DNA of 25,507 nt from the NCBI GenBank assembly GCA_032718475.1, contig JAUCBJ010004926.1, positions 1 to 25,507 on the forward strand, given 5' to 3'. Below, piece by piece: positions 19,605 to 25,507 of the stretch. Position numbers and translations under genes: made by a program. The notes under the pieces were generated by a model. The model was not told where the DNA came from. It saw nothing but the letters and a program-made list of their open reading frames with translations, and did no database searches. Each line of letters starts with the position of its first letter. The first letter of the stretch is position 1. Source of the stretch: Nemertoderma westbladi. Lineage: Eukaryota > Xenacoelomorpha > Nemertodermatida > Nemertodermatidae.

Positions 19605-19668
19605 CATAGAGGCGAAGGCAGCCAGTAGTATTGCTATAGCAACACAGACATAACTCCAACCACACTGC
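19605..19668 (-). CDS. Short hydrophobic (membrane-anchor) exon of Ig gene
   Basis: A 64-nt minus-strand exon with acceptor AATACAG just before 19668 and donor GTAAGG at 19604-19599. It takes one base to complete a codon, exactly what the exon ending at 20447 leaves, and then reads QCGWSYVCVAIAILLAAFAS plus Met, ending in phase 0. The hydrophobic core of about 17 residues is compatible with a membrane helix. Without splicing the frame ends 10 codons later (VRLPQHLPAS, stop), so it could also be the last exon with a tiny tail. Shortness and lack of a homologue I recognise limit confidence. Confidence 0.5.
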
Positions 19669-20070
19669 CTGTATTTCAATTCCTATTGACTCTATACTAT
19701 ATTTTATATTACTTACTATCTCAGGTGACAGAAGATATAATGACATAAATAAATACTCATGGCTGTTGTAGGCTTATATCTGTAATAGTTTATTCCGTAA
19801 TATATTTGTCTGGTTATTTTTTAATTGAATTTTTGCAAAGTAGTAAAATTAATGTTCTTAAAAATAATATTATTATTTTATATGTAACCTAGAATATTAG
19901 CTACATTTTTTCGCTGCAGCTTTAAGAGTGTACATTGATTTCCTATTATTTAAATACCCATATTACTACATCGGCATACAATGCGTTGGCGTTGTATCAC
20001 ACATCTCCACATAGATGTATCAGCAGTTACTCGCACAGTTTCGAAACTTCGCATAGTTATAACTGTATAA

Positions 20071-20378
20071 AGGTCGTCAGTCTGCGTTTAGGAAAAATAT
20101 TTTATGACAACACTGGACGAGCGACGAGCGCAACGAGGCATATAATATGGACGAGTACTGCGTGGACTATATTCCTATAAACCATACCTGGCTGCGCCTA
20201 TTGAAGGCATCGGTAGTTATAAAGATAGTCCGTCAGTTTGCGTTTAGGAAATATGTTTAAATACAAAACAGGACGAGCACAACGTTTAAAATAATGAAGA
20301 CGAGTACTGCCTACTGCGTTGATTATATTCCTATAAACCATACCTGGCTTCGCCTATTGAAGGCATCGGTAGTTATAA
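20071..20378. repeat. About 156-bp tandem duplication in Ig-gene intron
   Basis: Two diverged copies, 20071-20226 and 20227-20378, share CGTCAGT(C/T)TGCGTTTAGG, GACGAGTACTGC, TATATTCCTATAAACCATAC, CTGGCT(G/T)CGCCTATTGAA and GGCATCGGTAGTTATAAA. They are non-coding, in the intron between the 20447 and 19668 exons. Confidence 0.88.
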
Positions 20379-20446
20379 ATTACTGGTGGGTGGGAAGGGG
20401 AGGGGGGGGGGGGGGGGGTTGCAGATTAAAAGGGGTGAACACGTAC

Positions 20447-20562
20447 TGTCCCCCTTTCTTTAATTGATTGGTGGTGTGGGTAAATTTCTCAAAACCTGAT
20501 TTTGTGATACAGTCGCTCAATTTTAATCTGTATCTGATAACTGAGCCTCGTCCTGCGCCTAT
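20447..20562 (-). CDS. Ig-gene extracellular exon 3
   Basis: A minus-strand exon with acceptor TTTCTTGCAG just before 20562 and donor GTACGT at 20446-20441. It starts in phase 0, as the previous exon ends, and ends after two bases of a codon. It reads IGAGRGSVIRYRLKLSDCIT then KSGFEKFTHTTNQLKKGG. A single Cys and beta-strand-like alternation suit the second half of an Ig-like or fibronectin-like fold, but no clear tyrosine-corner motif is present. Beyond the donor the frame runs into a C17 homopolymer coding poly-Pro (the G17 at 20402-20418 on the + strand), clearly intronic. Confidence 0.62.
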
Positions 20563-20615
20563 CTGCAAGAAATACCTACAAAAAAATATGTTAATATAGC
20601 GGACTCATATCTTAC

Positions 20616-20905
20616 CTGAAAGTCTACATATAAATTATGTGAGTGAAATATCTTGCCAATTAAATAAATTCCTGGACATTCTACTACAACTTTTCCAATT
20701 CCCACTTTAAGAATTTCTCTTTTTTCCACGTTGACAACATAGGTTGTTAAACAGTTGACTCTTTTTAGAACATATCGATAACAGATGTAGATGCCGCTAG
20801 TGGTGGAGGAGGCAGCAGCAATCCTATAGTCAGTGCCGCCAGAATTGGGTGACATTAGTTTCGGTTCGGGTGATCTTCCGCCAAATATCCAGTGAACCTT
20901 GGATG
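20616..20905 (-). CDS. Ig-gene extracellular exon 2
   Basis: A minus-strand 290-nt exon with an acceptor ending TTTAG before 20905 and donor CAG|GTAAG at 20618-20611. Two leading bases complete the codon left by exon 1, then SKVHWIFGGRSPEPKLMS. VHW supplies the core Trp of an Ig fold, whose first Cys is in exon 1 (VLPC). The domain closes with TDYRIAAASSTTSGIYICYR, where G-I-Y-I-C is the tyrosine corner and second disulfide Cys. A second domain begins near EILKVGIGKVVVECP. This is a V/I-set-like Ig domain split by an intron, followed by a second Ig-like unit. Confidence 0.8.
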
Positions 20906-21244
20906 CTAAACGAGAATAAAGTTGTTCATTTACAAGATAGAAAAGGTTACCTAATAAAGAAAGTGCAAAAAAATTAACTTATAAGTAAATTTATTCAAAC
21001 ATTAGGCCCTACTTGACGTCGTACGTACCGATTCCGTTACAAATAATATGCACATTATAAATAGGACACATCCCTCAAAACAGGAATTCATTCAATATAT
21101 ATATAGCGGCCAGGACACAAACATTACCGAGGGCCCCTATTTTGGCAAAAAAAAACTCAGGAAAACAAACTTGATTGGATGATTGTTGGTATACAAACTA
21201 TTCCAGCCAATTACATTTGTTGACATTAAAATAAACATACTTAC

Positions 21245-21440
21245 TGCTTGTAAGTCGACATGGCAGCACAATTTCGTCACCTGGTGTGGCGATTAATTGG
21301 TGGTCTGTAGAATGGAACATTGTGACGTAACAAGATGATCTCTTCTCGGTGTCCAACATGAGGCCGGAGACCACTGCGTTAGCAGATTCCGATAGACCAT
21401 GGGAAGGAAACCACAACACACAAAGAAACACCGGAAACAT
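21245..21440 (-). CDS. Ig-gene first coding exon: signal peptide and Ig strand A-B
   Basis: The ATG at 21440-21438 opens with a hydrophobic signal peptide (MFPVFLCVLWFPSHG, cleavage probably near SESANA). The start of an Ig domain follows, ending TPGDEIVLPCRLTS, where L-P-C carries the first disulfide Cys. The donor is a perfect GTAAGTATG (21244-21236) and the exon ends one base into a codon. Phase and domain logic join it to the exon at 20905. The product is therefore a secreted or type I membrane Ig-superfamily protein. Which family (receptor, adhesion, immune or recognition) cannot be told from these exons. Confidence 0.8.
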
Positions 21441-21950
21441 CTGGCCGATACACGGAACTTTACAACATTCTAGAACTTTCCAGTAATATATTGAGAATAT
21501 TCATGTCCAATGGTTGTATTCTTTGATGCTCTATTAGTTAATGAGGCAGTTCCGCCGTAGCTACATTTCTGTTTTTCTGGTACTTTCATACTATTATAGC
21601 TAGTTTTTTTTAAATTTTCTTTACAAATGTTCTAGAACATGTTATCGATTTACAAAATATATTTGTTCTAGAAAAATTTATGTTAATATATTCAACTCAT
21701 TTGATCTGTAAATAGTTGCTAGGTTGCTCAATAATTGGAGCCCATATACCTTAGGACCGGAACGGGTTTCACTTTCGTCTCAGTGAATAAACCATGAATG
21801 TACATTAGACCCACAAAAAATAAAAGTACCTCCGTGTTAATCTTCTATGTATTCAAACTCAAAACACCGGGAAATATTTAATATTAAATACTAATATTAA
21901 ATATTTAATTTAGAAAAAGAATTAAAATAAAATAAAATGTGCACATTATT
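21441..21950. promoter_or_regulatory. Upstream region of Ig gene with heat-shock-like elements
   Basis: No gene was found. On the strand upstream of the Ig-gene ATG lies TTCTAGAACTTTC (21468-21480), three perfect alternating NTTCN/NGAAN units. TTCTAGAA also occurs at 21630-21637 (within the palindrome TGTTCTAGAACA) and 21666-21673. Further out is a perfect 15-bp AT hairpin (21872-21886 with 21892-21906, 5-nt loop). Regulatory function is inferred from motif form only. Confidence 0.35.
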
Positions 21951-21954
21951 ATTA

Positions 21955-22199
21955 TAAGCAAGCAAGCAAGCAAACAGTCGGCCGAAGCCGGAGGCGACCC
22001 GAAGGCTCCTCTTTCGATAGCTGCTACCCGAGGGTAGGGGTGGGCGCTACTCCTATCCCATGATTTGCTCCCAGTTATTTAACTGGTACTCATTTTATCG
22101 ACCCCAGTGGATGAAAGGCTGAGTGGACCCTGGCGGGGCTGAACCTACAACCAATAGATTGAAGGCCCGGCGCTCTACCAACTGAGCTACCCCGCCTTC
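21955..22199 (-). mobile_element. tRNA-derived SINE with GCAA tail, minus strand
   Basis: Read on the - strand, a tRNA-like head (22196 to 22132) starts GGCGGGGTAGCTCAGTTGG (perfect A-box). It has a complementary 7-bp acceptor pair (GGCGGGG/CCCCGCC) and an intact D stem (GCTC/GAGC), a weakened anticodon arm, and a B-box-like GGTTCAGCCCC. The body has TCCACTGGGGTCGATAAAAT and GAGTACC, the conserved SINE core motif, then GC-rich sequence. It ends in a GCTT/GCAA tetranucleotide tail at about 21958-21974. TTATTATA at 21949-21956 and 22223-22230 could be the target duplication, which would place the G16 tract (22200-22215) inside the insertion. Not a functional tRNA gene: the anticodon and T arms do not pair. 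Confidence 0.86.
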
Positions 22200-22328
22200 G
22201 GGGGGGGGGGGGGGGTATATTGTTATTATATATTTGTGTCATTGTATATTTCTATACAGACAGTAGCACAACGGAAAATTTCTTACCTAAATTGCTTTAT
22301 AAATTGCATATATGCACACAAAAATGCA

Positions 22329-22461
22329 CTAAATTTGTCCACAGTCTGTAATGACTATATCCTCAGATGTTTTGCCGCTATCACTTCCGTATGTCTCAAT
22401 GTCTTTGACGACAGACATTCCTTCAACTACCTTACCGAAGACAACGTGTTTTCCATCCAAC
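22329..22461 (-). CDS. Cyclophilin-type peptidyl-prolyl isomerase, last exon
   Basis: A minus-strand terminal exon with acceptor TATTTGTGCAG before 22461 and stop TAG at 22331-22329. After one base completing Trp, it reads [34 protein letters not shown] and IVITDCGQI. This is the invariant C-terminal third of single-domain cyclophilins, including the Trp/Leu/His positions of the active-site pocket (W-L-D-G-K-H) and the usual terminal DCGQ. Cyclophilins catalyse cis-trans isomerisation of prolyl peptide bonds. The protein ends at DCGQI with no extra domain. Whether it is cytosolic, secreted or part of a larger protein cannot be told without the upstream exons. The plus-strand frame here is a shadow. 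Confidence 0.95.
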
Positions 22462-22958
22462 CTGCACAAATAACAAAGAAGACCATAAACTTGATGGTAA
22501 TGAACTTTTTGTGTCAGTAATTAATTCACTATACCACAACATGAGATGGGTACATGAACTATTCATACAGTAGATCGGATACCATCTAATCCTTGCAAAT
22601 ATACACGTCCTTTTATTTTATAAGAACACAGTTTATGAGAAAATAAGAACTTAAAGAACCTATCAATTATCAGATACTATCATTATAATAAAAATATAAT
22701 ATCAAAATTAATTGATCGCAATTGTGACTTAAAATAGGTAATTGTAAGATTAATTATAGTATTACCAGTTAATAAGTCATTATGTGCTCTTTTCATTTTA
22801 GTACAATTTAATTAAGCCTGAAATTTCCTGATAATTTCAGAACACGAGGGTGGACAAAATTTTACTGGTTCTCATAAACGTAAAAGAATGTATGTTCTGT
22901 ACGTCATATCATGACAGTTTTAATCTCGATCAGAAATTAAAATCAATACCATACTAAC
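22462..22958 (-). other. Cyclophilin intron
   Basis: A 497-bp AT-rich intron with donor GTTAGT (22958-22953) and acceptor TTTGTGCAG (22470-22462). No repeat or internal gene was seen. Confidence 0.9.
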
Positions 22959-23075
22959 CAGGGTGTAGCTATTGTGCACAGGAAGAACTGACTGCCGTTA
23001 GTGTGGGGCCCAGCATTAGCCATGGAGAGTACACCTGGTCCGTTATGTTTCAGTTTAAAATTCTCGTCGCGGAAT
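22959..23075 (-). CDS. Cyclophilin-type peptidyl-prolyl isomerase, penultimate exon
   Basis: A 117-nt minus-strand exon with acceptor TTTGCATAG before 23075 and donor GTTAGT. It reads [20 protein letters not shown] then [18 protein letters not shown], with a split Trp codon completed by the next exon. This is the cyclophilin core: L-K-H-x-G-P-G, S-M-A-N-A-G-P and G-S-Q-F-F (active-site Gln and Phe) are all intact. Upstream exons with the catalytic Arg-Phe-Met should lie at higher coordinates, but the 1.1 kb next to this exon has none and a Penelope-like element occupies the rest of the window. Upstream exons are presumably beyond the element, or the copy is truncated. Confidence 0.95.
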
Positions 23076-23464
23076 CTATGCAAATAAACATTATTATTGT
23101 TTAAGTACTGCAAATAGTTCCTACTGTCTCACACTCTGGTACCTGGATGGCTACTATTTCATTTTTGCTCGAAAATTAGTAAGATTACCCCACACCTTAC
23201 TCCCCACCCCCCCCCCCCCCCCCCAGACACATCTCTGAAATAAGGCGCTATTGAAATAATCTCCTTTGTTCTCCAACGGATTAATTAACTGTTAGTTACG
23301 TCATTCTTCAAAGATAACAGAGTTATAAAGACATCCAAGACAAAAGACACGTGCACTAAAACTAATAGCCTAATGTCTTGTTATCATCAAAGGAGTAATA
23401 AATTACATCCTCGCATACCATAGAAACCATTTAAGATAATATCCTTTGATGATAATACGAGTAA
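23076..23464. other. Intronic DNA before the Penelope-like element
   Basis: No exon was recognised. It contains C18 at 23207-23224 and a perfect 14-bp inverted repeat, TTATCATCAAAGGA at 23381-23394 with its complement at 23442-23455. The repeat sits just upstream of the element's open frame and may mark its 5' boundary region. Confidence 0.55.
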
Positions 23465-25006
23465 GGTAAGGCGACGTTCACACAGCCCGTAGTAATTGTA
23501 GTAACTGTACCCCCAACTCCCAGCACCGAACTTGCGCGCGAGAGGGTGTTTGTAGACACCTCTTGTAGCGAGGCGGTCCTCCCGGAAGGCACCCTACCGC
23601 TTCTTAGCAAAGGTCCACAGTTTGCGGTGCACCGTAAGCTAGACCAGACCACATTGGACGACATCTCCATAGGATTGGAAAGGCTCGCGTATGGACTACG
23701 ATGGAAAGTTGAGCGAGAGAGACTAGCAGAAGAGAGAGACACAACGAGTACCCACCAGGCAGTTTCAACGGATACGGATACCAGTACCCCGGTATTACGA
23801 CCACTAGGAAGAATACCCTTCACCGACATCTACCAACATCCCCCACCTGACACTATCAACGTACGACTCGAACACGAACTCGAGAAACTCAGCGGCTCGG
23901 TGGTGGCGGTTTTTAGGGATTACCAACGTACACACACAGTTCAAACGAGCAACCTCAACAGTATGGAACAGCGAGCGATAAAAAAACTCCAGACATCCAG
24001 AAATCTCATCGTCAAGAAAGCCGACAAAAGCGGTGGCTTCGCGATAATAGAGCGAAATCGATATATCGAGAAAATTCACACGGACCTCTTATCGGATACA
24101 AACTCTTATCAACCGTTATCAAAAAACCCCAACCCACAGGCGATTAAGAAGATCAACGCGGGAACCAGGAGCGTATTGGAGAGGAGCAACCAACGGTTCC
24201 TCATGGACTCACTGCGGAGCACTAAGCACGCTCGACCTCCAGAATTGTACGGGAACCCTAAGACTCACAAAGAGGGGCAGCCCATGCGGCCGATCTCCTC
24301 CGGATCCGGGTCAGCGGGAGAGAAACCCTCGTGGCTAGCGAGCAGGATCCTAGGGCAGGCTGCAGCCCTCGTCCCAGAGCGACTCCGGAACACCTTAGAC
24401 TTTATGGAGCGGGTCGCGCAGTTACCCCCGCTCGAACCCGGGGATATGATATTCAGTCTGGATATCATATCAATGTACACCGTCATACCGGTGATCGAAG
24501 GGATAGAAATAGTAACTGGCTTTGTTAACCAGCATAAAGATAAGATAAATATGTTCGGTTTGGACATAGCTGATCTTTATGGGTTACTTCAAACTAGCCT
24601 AGAATTTACTTATTTTCGTTTTAATGGTAAATTTTATCAACAAAAAGACGGCCTAGGCATGGGTAATAGACTAGCCGGACCTTTTTCGGGTATTTATATC
24701 CACGTTAAAGAAACCCTGTACCTCACCCAATACCACTTGGAAGTTGCCTGTTGGTTCCGTTTTTATGACGACGGGTGGTCCGTCTGGCAACACGGTGAGG
24801 AAGAGTTAAATAAATTCCTCCTTTACCTGAACGAATGCCATCCAACTATAAAATATACCATGGAGAAGTCTTACTCTAGTCTTCCCTTTTTAGACGTTTT
24901 AACAACGGTCAATGACCACGGCCATATCGATTTCGAACTGTATGTTAAACCCAGCAATGTGGGTATTATACTAAACTATCGCAGCCATCACCCCCCCGCA
25001 ATATAA
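23465..25006 (+). CDS. Penelope-like element reverse transcriptase
   Basis: The frame is open from 23465, but no ATG lies near its start; a GTG at 23546 is not a credible eukaryotic start, so the N terminus may be truncated or upstream. Motifs in order: NLIVKKADKSGGFAII (RT N-terminal signature of this group), ELYGNPKTHKEGQPMRPISS (the fingers N-P-K-x-H-K), IFSLDIISMYTVIP (motif A Asp), QKDGLGMGNRLAGPFSGIYI (motif B), FRFYDDGWSVW (motif C Asp-Asp) and SSLPFLDVLTT (motif D/E). All match Penelope RT, which is related to telomerase RT, rather than LINE RT. The frame stops at 25004-25006 just after a C7 run (24991-24997), beyond which the connector continues in another frame. Confidence 0.93.
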   Translation, partial: GKATFTQPVVIVVTVPPTPSTELARERVFVDTSCSEAVLPEGTLPLLSKGPQFAVHRKLDQTTLDDISIGLERLAYGLRWKVERERLAEERDTTSTHQAVSTDTDTSTPVLRPLGRIPFTDIYQHPPPDTINVRLEHELEKLSGSVVAVFRDYQRTHTVQTSNLNSMEQRAIKKLQTSRNLIVKKADKSGGFAIIERNRYIEKIHTDLLSDTNSYQPLSKNPNPQAIKKINAGTRSVLERSNQRFLMDSLRSTKHARPPELYGNPKTHKEGQPMRPISSGSGSAGEKPSWLASRILGQAAALVPERLRNTLDFMERVAQLPPLEPGDMIFSLDIISMYTVIPVIEGIEIVTGFVNQHKDKINMFGLDIADLYGLLQTSLEFTYFRFNGKFYQQKDGLGMGNRLAGPFSGIYIHVKETLYLTQYHLEVACWFRFYDDGWSVWQHGEEELNKFLLYLNECHPTIKYTMEKSYSSLPFLDVLTTVNDHGHIDFELYVKPSNVGIILNYRSHHPPAI

Positions 25007-25507
25007 TTACTAACACAGCCAAAGCTGCTTTACAACGCGCCATACGTAACAGCAACACAACCCCAGGCCGCACACGTAGCATAGAGAAAGTAAAATCACT
25101 CCTGACAAATAATGACTTCCCAGTCTCTGAGATTAATAAATTAATACATAAAGTACTATACAGTGTAACCACACATAACACGCCCATAACGCAACATAAC
25201 AACAATAGTAATGCTGCCCCCACCGGAGCCCCTGTTCCTCTAGTTATACCGTTCGTTAACCAGCACCTGCGTAGACACGCCCAGCAAATCGTTAACGCTT
25301 CCCCCTTACGCACCAACATACGGCTAGTCAGTAAACCGGGCCCCAAACTTAAACAACTGTTAGTTCGGGCTAGCTTAACTGGAGACCCATGCCCCACCCC
25401 ACGCAATACCATGTGTTATACGTGTAATAACGGTCCGAAAGACTGTATGGTGAGGAATGTGGTGTACGAGATCGTTTGCAACCTATGTATTAGTCGCGTC
25501 ACCAACT
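24997..25507 (+). pseudogene. Penelope-like element connector and Cys motif, partial
   Basis: After the C7 run, a different frame (-1 relative to the RT) is open to the window end. It reads NIITNTAKAALQRAIRNSN, VKSLLTNNDFPVSEINKLIH, LRTNIRLVSKPGPKLKQLLV, then NTMCYTCNNGPKDCMVRNVV and YEIVCNLCISRVTN. The C-x2-C...C...V-x-Y-x-I-x-C-x2-C pattern is the zinc-like motif immediately N-terminal to the GIY-YIG nuclease. The nuclease itself would begin right after the window. A one-base slip in the C run would fuse it to the RT, so either a decay mutation, an assembly indel or slippage is possible. The opposite-strand open frame (24966-25412) is incidental. Confidence 0.88.

Larger units (their letters stand above)
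23465..25507 (+). mobile_element. Penelope-like retroelement, 3' end outside window
   Basis: A + strand retroelement with a Penelope-type reverse transcriptase, followed after a frameshift by a connector with the Cys-rich motif that precedes the GIY-YIG endonuclease in canonical Penelope-like elements. It is truncated by the window end before the GIY-YIG residues. The true 5' boundary is unknown; 23465 is where the RT frame becomes open. It lies upstream of, and antisense to, the cyclophilin exons. Base composition is richer in G/C than the surroundings. Confidence 0.92.

Noticed and set aside
22132-22196. Functional tRNA gene
   Set aside because: Acceptor and D stems pair, but the anticodon and T arms do not, and the sequence continues into a SINE body with a tetranucleotide tail.
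23431-23829. Minus-strand Ser/Val-rich frame opposite the Penelope-like RT
   Set aside because: Antisense shadow of the RT reading frame with no domain of its own.

Overview
The window is eukaryotic, probably from a marine invertebrate. It is AT-rich, its genes are split by GT-AG introns, and it carries tRNA-derived SINEs, a P-type (THAP) DNA transposon, an APE-type LINE and a Penelope-like element. I cannot name the species. No rRNA gene, functional tRNA gene, CRISPR array or prokaryotic operon is visible.

Layout. (1) 1-2.1 kb, + strand: the 3' end of a gene whose C-terminal protein is low complexity and repetitive. A short exon (587-698) joins a long last exon (1160-2075) that encodes about 14 tandem decapeptides. 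The intron between them is mostly eight 48-bp repeats, each carrying its own copy of the 5' splice site. (2) 2.1-9.4 kb: no convincing genes. It holds a possible MITE, a 1.2-kb minisatellite (about 19 x 59/62 bp), a SINE on the - strand, and a 1.7-kb AT-rich satellite. (3) 9.4-21.4 kb, - strand: exons of immunoglobulin-superfamily membrane protein(s). At 21.4-19.6 kb lie a signal-peptide exon, two Ig-type exons and a short hydrophobic exon, all phase-compatible. At 10.2-9.4 kb lie an Ig-end exon and a transmembrane exon with a His/Lys-repeat tail. The 9 kb between them holds a complete but mutated P-type element (11199-14713) and a full-length, mutated LINE (14932-18658), each with identifiable target-site duplications. 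(4) 21.9-23.1 kb, - strand: a SINE, then the last two coding exons of a cyclophilin-type peptidyl-prolyl isomerase. (5) 23.4 kb to the end, + strand: a Penelope-like element with a reverse transcriptase and the start of its Cys-rich linker, cut by the window edge.

The host genes are therefore one + strand repeat-protein gene, one or two - strand Ig membrane genes, and a - strand cyclophilin. The transposons are passengers in introns or intergenic DNA. Most unusual are the tandem array of splice donors in the first gene, the two alternative membrane-anchor exons of the Ig locus, and a strong excess of long G/C homopolymers (up to 27) in DNA whose A/T runs do not exceed about 9. All exon joins were inferred by eye from splice signals and codon phase.
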